A stretch of DNA of 64,000 nucleotides from Anseranas semipalmata (GCA_013399115.1 VXAA01000159.1:18748-82747), one strand, 5' to 3'. Positions 1-12,290 are shown, numbered from the stretch's first letter. Notes: generated from the sequence alone by a model not told the origin. Program-made: numbers and translations.

Positions 1-1699
1 TAAATAGCCAATATTTGTGCATTTACTGCTTCTGTGCATCATACTTCCAGAACAGTTATCATTTCTAAGATGACCGCTTATTTTAACCTTATTTTACCTA
101 TGCTTTGCACAAATTTTCATATCCTCTTTTGCTGTAACATTACTGTTGAAAATTATTCACCTTGCAAAAAACAGTGTCAAGAAAGTTAGGAAGATTTTTT
201 GCTTGGTTGTTTTTCCCTTTGTTTGCTTGGTTTTATTTACCTCCTACATCCTTCCTAAATATTCTTCATTCTTTTTATGTCCTTCATTTCTTTCAGTAGT
301 GACTTTCCACCACTGGCCTTAGTAAACTGCAGGTATGGTGTTTGTTTCAAAGGAGTTTCCAAACCTTTTAAAGCTTGTTTGTCAGTAATCTCTAGAAAGA
401 GATAAAATGTGCTCTGTAAGTTCTAATATTTGAACAAAATGTTTCTTAATTACACACTGCAGTGGATGATTACCAGGTTTATATCCATACTATAAGGTGT
501 GAAATTGACACATCTAGTATATTTTACACATTCACTATGGTGCTGTTTTAAAGGCAAATTCAATTTTACCTACTCTGCTGGTTAATTCCTGTCTATAAAA
601 AGTGAAGCTGCATGATTAATAATATATATTCACAGATTTCACAATAGTGATAAAAATTCAAGCTATGTGAACAATTCATGTATAATTTTGAACTCAAATT
701 AAGGATAGTCTTTGTTTCTAGCTTTACTTTCAGGCAAGTATGTGAATATTTAGAGTCTTAAAATGTTGTATATAAGAGGTCCTAAAAGAATTCTCTATTC
801 TATAACATTATTTCCTGAAGTGTGTCTTCTTGCACCACACAACCCTTAAGTAGGGTGTGGAAGAAATTTCTGTGTTTAGGAAACAAACAGCAACAAAAAA
901 TCAAAGAATAACAGTTCGTTTTCTTTATAGATTAAAAGAAGTAGCAACCATTACCAAAACATGGAGGACTCACCAAACAATCTAAATTTGACAGTTTCAG
1001 GGAGGGAGACATAAATTGAAAGGCTAGCTATTGTTCTATAGAGTGTGTAAGTAAAAACAGTAGCAGAAAGAATTACACAGAGGCAGATAAAAAGCTGCAT
1101 AAAATCAAAAGTTGCCAAGGAAACAATGATATTGTGCCCCTAGGAGAAAATCAAAAGAAAAAAAACATCTTGGGATAAATCCTGCCTGGGAAGGGAAAGA
1201 ATAAAATAAAAGGCATGAAACATAGTAAGGAAATAATTTCCTGTTGTATGATCCCACTGCATTCAGAAGATTTGCATACCAGGTAAATATACAGGGCAGT
1301 TTCCAAGAACTCCTCGCTACCTCAGCTGTTTCTCCTCTTACAAAAAACTGTTTTGGCCAACCACTTTTGGCAACCATAGTAGTTTTATTACCGATTTAGA
1401 ATCACAAAACAATTTTGGTTGGTAAGAACCTCTGAAAGAGAGAAGGAGCTCATTCTCCAAAGCCAGATGAAGTTGCTCGAATTTAACTCAAGTCAAGATG
1501 AAATTTGAAGATCGCACAATTTCTCTGAGCAATTTACTCCAACATTTAACCACTCACATACAGAATTTTGTTTTGCTAAATTTAAGGAGAATTTCCCTTG
1601 CTGCAACTTATGATCACTGATGCTTGTCCTTTTGGGGTGCACCTCTGAAAAGTTGGTGTCATCTTCTCTAGAACTGTATATATAACTTTCCTAGAATGG
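1..1699. other. AT-rich non-coding DNA, nothing recognised
   Basis: No coding frame of interest, repeat family or structured element was recognised. The 90-codon minus-strand frame around 1105-1377 has no domain I know and is of a length expected by chance in AT-rich DNA. Confidence 0.6.
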
Positions 1700-2410
1700 A
1701 AGGTAGTGCAAGGCTGCAATTAAGTCCCCTCTGAGCCTTCTCTTCTCCAGACTGAACATCCTCTGCCTCTGCTCCTAATCTTCAGCCCCTGATCACTTTG
1801 GTAGCCCCCTGCTGGATTCTCTCCAGTTTGCCAGACCCTTGTACTGGAAGCAATGGTAGAACTAGACATATATTCCATTTAGTGGTGGTGAGAAACAGCA
1901 AATAACCACCACCTGCTGGTTTTGTTTTTCCTGAGGCAACCACAATGGAGCACAGCTGATTCATGCTCCACTTGTTGTCCCCCATGACATCCAAGTCCTT
2001 CACTCCAGGGCTGCTCTCTACCCAGCATTACCAATCTGTAGTGATGGGCAGGTAGCTTTGTCCTATGTACAGGACCTTACCTTGGTCTTTGTTGAACATC
2101 AAGTGGTTTGTGTTGCCTGCAGGTTGCCAATATCTGTGAAAAACAGCCCTGCCATTCACTCTGTTGAACAATCCCCCCAATCTGTGCCACCTGCAAGCTA
2201 GCTGAGGGTGCATTCTGCCCCACTGTCCAGGTTACTGATGAAGGCATCAACCCTAGGATCTGTTCTTGAGAATCACTGCCATGTAGACTTTGAATTGTTC
2301 ACCACAACGCTTTGAACCCAACAGTCCAGACAGTTTTTCGTTTACCTTATGAATGTCAAGTCTAGTCTATATGAGCTTTCCTAATATCAATATGATGAAT
2401 GATACTGTTG
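1700..2410 (-). mobile_element. Old CR1 LINE fragment, ORF2 C-terminal half
   Basis: Read on the minus strand this matches the 3' half of CR1 ORF2. On the plus strand, 1715-1760 carries the typical reverse-complement block in which a 'cccctctgagccttctcttc' string precedes 'tccagactgaaca'. At 2070-2100 the minus-strand frame reads close to the CR1 'FNK..KVLHLG' motif. At 2220-2345 it matches the part following the reverse-transcriptase active site. The active-site region, expected near 2190-2215, does not read as FADD. Many substitutions, several indels, no 3' tail and no 5' end mark it as one of the oldest avian-type CR1 copies here. The 5' limit (2345 to 2410) is uncertain because similarity fades. 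Confidence 0.75.
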
Positions 2411-4087
2411 TATTCATCATTATTCATGTCACAGATGAAGACAAACTTCTAGAACAGTTTACCATCCAAAGCTGAACATGGCTGTTGCAGTTATCATGGA
2501 CTGTTACTTTGTTGTGATCATATTTACTTTTCCATTCACCAAACATATCCTTTCCAGAAGAGTGAACTTCCTTTTCTACTCAGTTTACATAGATATAAGC
2601 ACGTGCTCACTCTGAGCATCACTTCTGTTTATAAAGTATATATGGATTTGATATAATTTTATAAGTTTTTTAGATCTTCCTTTTAAAAAAGGGCTTAAAA
2701 ACATAAACTTCAGAAAACCTTAAATTAGCATTGCGAATTATCTGATTTTTCTTCTTAATTTATGTGTGATAAATATAATATTTCCAATGATTTCACATCA
2801 ATGTTGCCAATAAACTCTTCTAAACAATTTTGGCTGTACTGATATAAAGAACTCACACACAGGACTTTACGAGGACCAGATAACTCAGCAGTTGCAAAGA
2901 CATGTCACAAATCATAAAGAAGTAAATCCCACATAGTTTATAAATAATCTGTTTTATTCAAACCAGCACCAGCACATCTTTTTCAGCTAGCTCTCTAATT
3001 CTCCAGAATGTTGTGTATTTTTTTTTGTTGTGGTTTTTTTTTTTTTAATTTTATTATTTTTTATTTATTTATTTTAACTAAATCTCTTGTTTTGTGGCTC
3101 AGATCCATTTGACTCGCATTTTTAGGACAGCTGATTCAATAATAATGGCTCTGAAAAAGTGTGAATGCCCCATTTATCTCTAGGTCCAGTAGCTTTTATG
3201 CTCACTGATAATAACAACTGATAATAACATTTAGTATTAACTCCTCCATTTCACATCAGAACAAGTACAAAAAAAAAAGAAGGCATGATCAACACATGAA
3301 ACTCCAATGGACAGCCACTTTTGCTATCACTAATAAACTGGATTAGCAGATAAAAGACATTTTTTCTGCTACCCATTCAATACAAAGTGTAGAAAAGCCT
3401 AGTGGGCCATTTAGGCATTTCAAAGAAATGTTTAACTCAAAGAGGCAACAAAGAGAAATGTGTGACTTACTAAAAAGAATTCAAAAGGCCAGACAGTAGG
3501 TATGATCATAGTTTAAAAACAACATATAAATCACAAAGGCCAAGCACATTTTAACATATTAGCTTAGAAAATATTTTTTTTCCTGTTTTTGGTCTTTGAA
3601 TGTTCTTAAAATATTACTGAGAATGTCGGGTCCTTCCAGTTTTTAAATCTCAGTGCTTCAGTTCTGTGAACAGCCCTGATGCACAATGATGACAGCCAGA
3701 GAAGTGAAAATATCTTTTACAGTCCTCAAGGAGTCTTTTACAGCTTGCAATAATAATGGAAAGTTTACTATCTAATTTTCCATTATCTAAGGGTCATATC
3801 TGATAAATTAAAAAGACAGCCAGTGACACTTTAAAGAAAAAAAATATCCAGTCTGATGCAGTACCTGAGCTCTAAAATGTTATATTTGTTACCATTTTCA
3901 TATGCAATGGTGTATCTTTTTGTTGTCTAATGATTAGCATGCATAAACACAGGGTATTCAAATCCCCAGAGTTCTTCCAACAATGATCAGAGAATGACAT
4001 TGACATTTTACAGTTTTCTGTTCCATAAATGGCTTTGAGTAGGAACTGGCTCAGGCCCACAGATACTTTTCCAGACTATTCTTTTTC
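2411..4087. other. AT-rich spacer
   Basis: No gene or recognised transposon apart from the T-rich tract listed separately at 3017-3076. The 62-codon frame at 3872-4060 (minus) looks like chance. Confidence 0.55.
3017..3076. repeat. T-rich low-complexity tract
   Basis: Runs of 9 to 13 T interrupted by G and A, passing into (TTTA)n. Simple sequence with no sign of a retroposon body next to it. Confidence 0.8.
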
Positions 4088-4648
4088 ATAGTATAGAATC
4101 ATAGAATCATCTAGGTTGGAAAAGACCTTCAAGATTATCGAGTCAACTATCAACCTGACCTACCAAGTCCCATCACTAAACCATGTTCCTCAGAGCCACA
4201 TCCACACATCTCTTAAACACCTCCAGGGATGGCGACTCCACAACCTGGGAGCAGGGCAGCCTGTTCCAATATTTGACCAATTCTTCTCCATGAAGAAATT
4301 CTTCCTAATGTACAATCTAAACCTCCCCTGGTGCAATTTGATACTGTTTCCTCACATCCTGTCACTTGTCACCTGAGAAAAGACACCAACACCCTCCTCG
4401 CTGCAACCTCCTTTCAGGTAGAGAGCGATGAGGCCTCCCCTCAGCCTCCTCTCCTCCAGACTAAACAACCCCAATTCCCTCAGTCACTCCTCATAATCCT
4501 GTTTTCTAGTCCCTTCATCACCTTCATTACTCTTCTCTGCACATGCTCGAGCAACTCAATATCCTTCTTTTAGTGAGGGACCCCAAACTGAATAGAATAT
4601 TCAAGGTGCGGTCTCGCCAGTGCTGCATACAGGAGGGCACCAGTGATG
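4088..4648 (-). mobile_element. CR1 LINE, 3' end, minus strand
   Basis: The plus strand opens with the reverse complement of the CR1 tail (TATAGAATCATAGAATCAT at 4093) and continues through the 3' UTR into the C-terminal ORF2 region. It includes the 'aggatggcgactcc' block at about 4225 and the 'ctcagcctcctctcctccag' block at about 4441. It ends by about 4648, so only the last 560 bp or so of the element remain (5' truncation, usual for CR1). The coding frame is broken. Its 5' end faces the 5' end of the next CR1, which runs the other way. Confidence 0.92.
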
Positions 4649-4746
4649 GACAAATATAGGATGTTTGTAGACTCAGCAGTCATTTTCCTAGCTGCTAATA
4701 AAATATGGAAGGAAAATACCTTAAAGGAATTCATATTTAGCGGAAG

Positions 4747-4747
4747 C

Positions 4748-4778
<31 letters not shown>

Positions 4779-4796
4779 GCAACAACAACAACAAAA
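4747..4796. repeat. (AAAAC)n/(CAA)n microsatellite
   Basis: An imperfect AAAAC array passes into five CAA units. It lies between two divergently oriented CR1 copies. Confidence 0.9.
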
Positions 4797-4849
4797 GGTT
4801 GGTTTTAAATCAAAATGATGTTGGACATTTGGTACTGTGCAGACCATTG

Positions 4850-6884
4850 CATTTTTAAGTACAACCTCTTAAAAGCACACGAGCAGGCGATTCCAAAATT
4901 TCAGAAGTCAAGCACGTGGGGCAGAAGGCTAGCTTGGCTGAGCAGGGATCTTCTTCTAGAACTTAGGCAGAAAAAGAAAGTGTATGGCCACTGGAAGTGA
5001 GGTCAGGTGACATGGGAGGACTACAGAGATGCTGTTCGTCATTGTAGGGAGATAATTTTTGCAGCCAAAGCCCAAGTAGAGTTGAAGCTGGCCAGTATTG
5101 TGGGGGACAATAAAAAGGGCTTTTTTAAAATATGTTAACAGCAAAAGGAAGACCAGAGATAACATTGTTCTGTTACTTGATGAGGATGGTCACTCCACAA
5201 ATAGGGACATAGACAAAGCAAAGACATTTAATGCCTTCTTCACCTCTGTCTTCAACACCGATGATGGGCTCTGGGATCTCTGGGACCCTGAGATGCAGGA
5301 CTGTGACTGCAGGAATGAAACTTCCAGCCAACCCTGAACCTGTGTGGGATTTGCTGCTCTAGCTGGATGCATATCAGTCTATGGGGCCTGATGGGATTCA
5401 TCCCAGGGTACTCAAAGAGCTGGCTGGCTCAGTTGATCTCTCTCAATTACTTTTCAGTGGTCTTGGGAATCCAGAGAGTCTCTATCAACTAGAAGCTGGC
5501 AAATGTCCGAGTTTTCAAGAACGGCAAGAAAGAAGACCCTGGTAGTTACAGGCCTGTCAGTCTCACTTTAGAGCCTGGTAAAAATTATGGAGAAAATCAT
5601 TCTGGGAGTTCTTGAAAAACACTTCAAAGACAATGCAGTCATTGGTCATAGCCAACACGAGTTCACAAGGGGAAAGTCCCATTTAATGAACTTAACTTCC
5701 TTTCACGATAAGGTTACCCATCTAGTTGACCAAGGGAAGCCAGTTGATGTAATTTTGGGGGGATTTCAGCAAAGCTTTTGATACTGTTTCTCACAGTGTC
5801 CTTCTGGACAGAATGTCCACCATACAGATAGATAAATACATAATACGATAGGTGAACAATTGCCTGATAGGTCAGGCTTGAAGGCTTATAGCAAATGGGG
5901 TTACATCAGGCTGGTGGCCAGTCACTAGTGGGGTTCCCCAGGGATGCATTTTAGGGCCATTTTCCTCCAATGTATTTATAAATGATCTGTATGCAAGACT
6001 TGAATGCATACTAAGTAAGCTTGCAGATGGTACTAAATTAGGAGGAGCTGTTGACTCCCTCGAGGGTAGAGAGGTCTTGCGGAGAGATCTTGACAAATTA
6101 GAGGACTGGGCAATCACCAGCTGTATGAAATTTAACAAGAGCAAGTGCTGGATTCTGCACCTGGGACCAGGCGACCTTGGGTATATGTACAGACTGTGGG
6201 ACAAGAGAGCAGACCTGCAGAAAGGGATCTGGGGATTCTGGTCAACAGCAAGTTAAATCTGAGTCAACAGCTAAAAGGGCCAAACGTACCCTGGGGTGTA
6301 TGAGGCACAGCATTGCTAGCCGGTCAAGCGAAGTGATTGTCCCACCTTGCTCTGTGCTGGAGCAGCCTCATCTCGAGTACCGTGTGTGGTTGTTGGCACC
6401 ACAGTATAAGGAGGACATAAAACTAAGAGTGTCCAAAGGAGGGCAACAAAGATGGTGAAGGGTCTAGAGGTGAAGATATAAGAGGAACAGCTGAAGTCAC
6501 TTGGTTTGTTCAGCCTAGAGAAAAGGAGACTGAAGGGTGAGCTCATCATGACCTACAGCTTCCTCACGAGGGGAGCGGAGGGGCAGGCGCTGATCTCTGC
6601 TCTCTGGTGACAGCGACAGGACCCGAGGGAACGGCATGGAGCTGTGACAGGGGAGGGTCAGGCTGGGTGTTAGGAAAAGGTTCTTCACCGAGAGGGTGGT
6701 CGGGCACTGGAACAGGCTCCCCAGGGCAGTGGTCACGGCACCGAGCCTGCAGGAGTTCAAGAAGCATTCGGACACGCTCTCAGACACATGGTTTGATTTT
6801 TGGGTGGTCCTGTGTGGATCCAGGAGTTGGACTTGATGATCCTTGTGGGTCCTTTCCAACTTGGGATATTCTATGATTCTATGA
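4850..6884 (+). mobile_element. CR1 LINE, about 2 kb, reverse-transcriptase part, plus strand
   Basis: Longest near-continuous CR1 in the window. It enters ORF2 in the linker between endonuclease and reverse transcriptase (frames at 4855-5000 and 5098-5337, the latter with an 'NAFFTSVF' motif). It then runs through the RT domain: 'DTVSHS' near 5779, 'SGVPQG' near 5929, 'FINDL' near 5975. The C-terminal region follows, and the element ends in ATTCTATGATTCTATGA at 6868-6884. Frameshifts and stops split the frame into at least four pieces. The catalytic site reads LADGT instead of FADDT, so the second aspartate is lost. The N-terminal ORF2 part, ORF1 and promoter are missing. It cannot make an active enzyme. 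Confidence 0.93.
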
Positions 6885-8322
6885 TCACCTCTTCTGCATG
6901 ACCATTTTCCACTTCTGTTTGGTGAATGTATTAACATCCTTTTGTCTTGTGACTGAGGGGCCATCTGAGGAGAAAATGGGAAGGCAAAACTAGGCTGCAG
7001 ATTATGAGTAGAGCTTACTGTGAAGTCTTACAAGTCATTTTTTTTCCATTTCATGATCTACTCATTACTGGTCAGTTGCATATCAGGCCAACCACGTATA
7101 CTCCTGACATATGGAATGATGGTGAGAGGAGGTAGAGCCAGAGCACAGTGCTGAAAATGTATGAGTCAGAGGTCTGGCTGCAGCACTGTCTGAGACAGAG
7201 CTGGTTGTCTGAGTCTGACTCTCACTGTCTGAGGTTTGACAGATATGCACACTGCACCAGGAAATGCTAATGCTGGGGCAACGAAGGGACCTAGTGTCTG
7301 ACTTTGTGCAGACAAGCCAGTCCTCCACAGACAGCTCAAAATACATGCTTCAGACTCTGGTGTATCTTGCATCAATAGCAGTCTTGCTGTCAGAGGTGTT
7401 TCATGCTGTTTATAAGGCTGCTTGTGGATTAGGGAAAAAGGATATAACAAAATAGGTTTGTTCCATGCAACCATGGAGAAAGGATAGACAAAAGATATCC
7501 ATTAACACTTGTATGTATATTTTCACCTCTGATTAACACCTTTGTCTTTCAGTTTTCTTTCTTTCTTTCATACGAGTTTGGATACTCTGATTCATTGGTT
7601 TCTTGGTATGCATGACCTGATGCATAGAAATCACAAAGGGGGTTGTTAAAGCTTTGTCCACCAGAACAGAAGCTCTATTCAGAGTGAAGTGTTTGTCAGT
7701 TAACTGAATACAAGTAATATTAACTGCTGATTGCAATTTCTTCCTCATGCACCATGCTGATGATATTATAATTATAGTCAGTTCCTGAGACCCATGAAGA
7801 TGACGGTTTTCTAGAAAAGCAGCAAAAGTGAAACTGAACATAGGTCCAGTAATACACAGAAAGAGAGGTATTCAGAGAGGGACATTAAGTAGTCGTAAAT
7901 GCATTTAATGTTGTTGATAAATAGACTTTCCCATTTTTGCCTAGATTCTTCAAACTGCTGCCAGTAGGAAAACAGAAAAAAATACCCTTATAAAGGCAAT
8001 TAATAAGATTTCTAAGAACTCAAATGAAATTATATTTATATAGCAAAAATATAAATTTTCAAAGTAAAAATAAGTGAATGTAAAAATATTATTTCTGGTT
8101 TGTTCCTTCTAGTTTATGAGGACAAAGATATATTTAAGAGGGAAATAATATTTCTGTAATAAGCTTATTTCACAACTTCTTGGCGTTTTCCTTTCTAACT
8201 GATAACTAGAGAGCTCATCTCCACTAAATTGAGCTTCGTTTCATTTTCCAGAAGTACATTTTTTCCTGATACCATAAAAAGAAAGTTATGAAGGTAACTA
8301 GGGATGAGATATAATGAAATAT

Positions 8323-8361
8323 GTTTTTGCTTTTTTTTCTTTTCTTTTCTTTTTTTTTTTT
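8323..8361. repeat. T/C polypyrimidine tract
   Basis: Nearly pure pyrimidine with TTTTC-like units, ending in a run of 13 T before GAGAGAG. Confidence 0.85.
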
Positions 8362-8894
8362 GAGAGAGTAAGGAAGGTGGATGGAAATATATATTTATCT
8401 TCTTTCTAGCTATCAATATGGAACTAATCACAAATTTTCTTCTCTCTTAAACATGAACATAAACCAAAAAATTACCTTTGATTTAATAAATATTTCTATA
8501 GCTCAAGGAGTCTTTACAGTAGTTAACTCACCTCTAGATAACAGTCTTTTTTAAAATACCAGCTTCATCTCTAAAGTCATCTACCTCACACCTCACTTTT
8601 CCCCATCCTTCATTCATGTCTATATTAATGTTCTCCAGCTTCCTAATACTTATGACAGTAACTAACAGAAAATTAAATTTTAAACCATTTCAGACAACAG
8701 ATGTATCTGAGATACATGCTGGAACCTTATTTTAGTAGGTATAAATTGGTGTTTCATTGAAGCGCAAGGCCAGTTTACATGAACTGAGAATGTGGCCCAT
8801 AATCTGTTAATGATTATAACAAAAACAGAAAATTGAAGTTGACTAAGTGCTTTGCTTAGTTTTAATGATGGCGTTCACTCCTACACTGCTCTTA

Positions 8895-9203
8895 CTATGG
8901 TGAGCAAGTAGGATCAGCTACAACGCACTTGTGTACATTTTGAGAAATACGTTCCTCCGTCAGGTTAGACAACTCCCCAGATGTCAAGAGGCAATTTGTG
9001 CTGTCAGGTTGCCCAGCCACCAGTCTCAGTGTATGTTTGCCAAAGTGTGCCAGGGTCTTGTTCCCTAAGAGGAGGTGCAAAGGGTCACAATCTTGTCTGC
9101 TACAGTTTGCAGTCAGGTAATTGAAATTCACCTCACTCAGCTGTGTAGGCTCAGAGATAAGAGAGAAACCGAATAGATGGCTCAGGATTTGCCCTGTATT
9201 CAT
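8895..9203 (-). other. Unrecognised 102-codon open frame
   Basis: A minus-strand frame of 102 codons with an ATG. Its translation has three N-glycosylation sequons (NCS, NKT, NLT) and five cysteines, a composition that would suit a secreted or surface protein segment. There is no signal peptide or membrane segment, I do not recognise the family, and the frame has no flanking transposon. The length can occur by chance in a 64-kb window. It could be a pseudogene fragment, an old retroviral piece or nothing. Confidence 0.15.
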
Positions 9204-9489
9204 TTACAATTTCTGTGTTTCACTATTAGCAAATTATTAGGTACTTTTAGAAAAAGTACAGGCGAGTAATCCCCCATTATCTCTTTCCAGCAAAGACTCT
9301 GCTATGTCATTCACTATGTCAGGAAGCAAGGGAGAAGAGAAAAAAGACAGCTGAAGACAAACTGCTCTTCCAGGTTCCTTTCCTTTAAACTGATTTTAAA
9401 CAGAGTTAGTATGTCTTTCCTTACTTTCTTCTGTCATGTAGAGTTCCTCTTTTGGGGCAAGAAAGAATACAGTAACAGCCTTGGCATTA

Positions 9490-10566
9490 GTGTTAAGGGA
9501 GGTAACGAGTGACAAGAGCACAGCCACCTCCTCCAGCTGCTTCAGCCCAGGACTGTTTCTGTCCACCTGCAGGAGCCCAGCCCAGCCCCCACACTCACAC
9601 CAGTCCCCCAGTAGCTGGAACTCCGGGCTGAATGTCTCTAGTACCCTTTCAGATCCAGAAAGCTTTGGCCTCTCCAACTACTGACACCAGGACCCTCACT
9701 TGCTCCAGCAGCTGGCACCATGGCCTGCAGGCCTACACGCCTGGTCTGACCCCAGTAGCTGGAGCTAGTAGGCACCAATTCCAGTCGCGCGCACACAGGT
9801 CCCACCAGTGACTGACTAGTGCATTTAATCCTTGCAGCTCATGTACACACAGGAGACAGAGTACAAATACACAGAGAGATAGTTAAGAAAAGATTTAATG
9901 AGAGAAAAATATAAGAAGATATGACAGACTGTGGTGATCAGGTGCAGGGCATTTTACTTGTGACTGGCATACCCTTTTCTACCTATCACTCCTCTTTGTT
10001 CTTCCGGTGTCCCCTTCCTCCTGCTCCCCCCCACCCCTCCATGGGTTTGCAAAGCTCTGCAGTTTCTACATGCTCCCAGTCTGGCCCCCTCCTGGTTCAC
10101 AGTCTTACCAGCTGCAAAGTCCAGGATAATCTTCCCGGAAGTGGCACCACTGGGAGGTTTGTTTCTTGTCATTGTCTCCATTTTTGCTTTGTCAGGTCTG
10201 TCTTAGCATTTTGCTTATGCTTCCCCCTTCTTTTCTTCTTATCATCCCAATCCACAGATCCTCACTCACATAACCTTGCTTGAATCAACTTTCTCACATT
10301 CCATTTCCTTCCTTATCAATTAGTACAACTGACCAGGTTTTCTAGTCATTGTCTCCCAACTTAGAAGTCCTCCATCAGGTAACCCAGCTGGAATGAATAT
10401 TCACACATTCTTACATGTCTTCAATGATTAGTGTGACTGACCAGACTTGTTTTCCATCACTTCCTCCCTTTCTTATTATCCCTTGTTGCCTTGGAAATTC
10501 TCCTTCCACATACCCTTACAATTGAATACTTAAAATGAAACAAACATCCTTGCATCCTTCACTACA
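9490..10566 (-). mobile_element. LTR-like block, probable avian retroviral LTR
   Basis: Read on the minus strand the block has LTR-like order. First comes an AT-rich U3-like part with tandem duplications (10257-10470). Next are ATTAAA polyadenylation-like signals (plus-strand TTTAAT at 9894-9899 and 9824-9829). Last is a GC-rich U5-like part (9500-9800) with degenerate repeats of a CCAGCTGCTGGA-type unit. Tentative ends are TGTAGTG (minus strand, 10566) and TTAACA (minus strand, 9490), giving TG...CA. No target duplication was found for these ends, so the limits are guesses. The 120-codon frame at 9921-10283 is not recognised. Confidence 0.4.
10257..10470. repeat. Degenerate tandem duplication, about 108-109 bp
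   Basis: Two diverged copies. CACATTC recurs at 10295 and 10404, and the exact octamer CTGACCAG recurs at 10329 and 10437, so the period is 108-109 bp. A third partial copy may start near 10496. It lies in the U3-like half of the LTR-like block, where direct repeats often act as enhancers. Confidence 0.6.
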
Positions 10567-10751
10567 GTGAAGTTTAAACCAATAGCTTAGTAAAAAGTTT
10601 CAATGCTTCAAAAATGATTTTGATAGTTCACTTTTGCAAAAATATGTGCAGCACACAACCACATACTGATACATCCCATAACTCTGGAAAAAAAAAAAAT
10701 CTGTATCCACTGGTGTCTGGCACGCTCTGCCTTGTTATTCTGAATCTCAAA

Positions 10752-11297
10752 TGATTGGCTTTCTGGGCTGGCTACAAGCACACATTGCTGGCTCATGTTG
10801 AGCTTTTCATCTACCAGTACCCCCAAGTCCTCCTCCTCAGGGCTGCTCTCAATCCATTCTCCACCAACCCTGTATTTGTGCTTGGGATTGCTCCAGCCCA
10901 GGTGCAGGACCTTGCACTTAGCTTTGTTGAACCACATATTGTTCACACAGGCCAGCCTCTCAAGCCTGTCAAGGTCTCTCTGGATGGCATCCCTTCCCTC
11001 CAGCCTGCCGACCGCACCACTCAGCTTGGTGTCATCAACAAATTTGCTGAAGGTGCCCTCAATCCCACTCTCTGTGTCACTGACAAAGATGTTAAATACC
11101 TGTCCCAGTCAAACCCCTGAGGAATGCCACTTGTCACTGGTCTCTCATCCAGCCAATTCCTTATCCACCGAGCGGTCCATCTGTCAAATCCATGTCTCTC
11201 CACTTTAGAGACAAAAATGTTGTGCAGGACAGTGTCAAATGCTTTGCACAAGTCCGGGTAGATGACATCAGTTGCTCTTCCCTTATCCACCAATGCA
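10752..11297 (-). mobile_element. Internal CR1 LINE fragment, reverse transcriptase, minus strand
   Basis: The minus-strand frame 11021-11365 reads the RT segment 'CKAFDTVLHNI', then 'WIRNWLDE', then directly 'RPVTSGIPQG'. About 15-20 residues usually found between the last two are missing, so there is a small internal deletion. The catalytic site (plus-strand 11020-11045) still reads FVDDT, with both aspartates present. Downstream, the frame 10608-10946 contains '[12 protein letters not shown]' and 'SQQCVL', after which CR1 similarity stops at 10752 in unrelated DNA. There is no 3' tail, which is unusual because CR1 copies start from the 3' end; the 3' part was probably lost later. Confidence 0.9.
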
Positions 11298-12290
11298 TCA
11301 TGTTTTACTCCTGTTCTGTTTTTAATTTTTTGGTAAAATGTGTTCTTTAAGGATCTGAAAAACATACCTCGTATGCACTCTAAAATCTCATCAACCTGGC
11401 AACTGGTTTAAGGAGGGAGGACACACACCAGTGTTTTCAGTTTCTGAAAGTGAGGTAGCACTGCCTTAAACAGTCCACACAGGAGTCAGAACTCTGTATC
11501 ACTGAACAGCTTGTTAGCAAAAAGATTTTGGGCAGGGAACTTCCTCTTACCTGAAGTAACCAACAGAGTAGTAAGAACCATTGTTGACAGAACTATGGAA
11601 ATTTGAAGAAGTGGAAAACAAGCAGATTTTCTTTTCCTTTATTCCAAAGTATTGTTTTATGGTAAATATTTATCATACTTTGTATATATTCATAGCATAA
11701 GTACATATATATTTACAAAATTCTTGAGTGGCAAGGGCGTTGAAACCTTTTCTTTTGGTGTCTTAAAAGCATAACTTTTCTCATCTAGTGAAATAACAGT
11801 TTACTAACAAGTTGGAAAAATAATTAAGGAGTCTCAAACTCTGTTCTACTTCATGCTTGCTCAAACATTTTGTATTCTCACCTGCAATCATAGTAAATAA
11901 GCCCTCACTACATATTTTCAGTTTGAAAGGTCACAGACATGACTGGATGGGGCAGGCCCATATGCAGCAGATTTACATTTTGGAAATGCTTCACTTTCAA
12001 TGCTGACGTTTTCATTCTTTAATTTAATTCCCTGCCATGTCTGTATTTATCTTCCATTTCAGAGGTCGTGAAACAAACTGCACAGTGGAATGGTGCCTAC
12101 GTAGAATTCTCTATGTACAGATTTTCCCAAACCATTCACATATTCTATGATATGAGGAAGGAATGATTAATGCCAAAGCCTTTGATAGTATATGTTGTAG
12201 AGATGAGAAGTATTCTAGCTTGGTAAAAGATTGACTTGGCAGATAAATTAGTGATTTTTGTTGCTAGATAAGACTTTAGAAAAAGGAGTT

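Larger units (their letters stand above)
6885..9489. other. Non-coding spacer with a GC-richer part
   Basis: No transposon recognised. The stretch 7080-7480 is richer in G+C and holds a cluster of GTCTG/CAGAC pentamers (see findings). A pyrimidine-rich tract lies at 8323-8361. Around 8895-9203 a minus-strand open frame is listed separately. Confidence 0.5.

Noticed and set aside
6515..6964. 149-codon minus-strand open frame
   Set aside because: It is antisense to the plus-strand CR1 at 4850-6884; CR1 3' regions often leave long open frames on the opposite strand.
10755..11208. Two overlapping plus-strand frames of 121 and 137 codons
   Set aside because: They are antisense to the minus-strand CR1 RT fragment and show no motif of their own.
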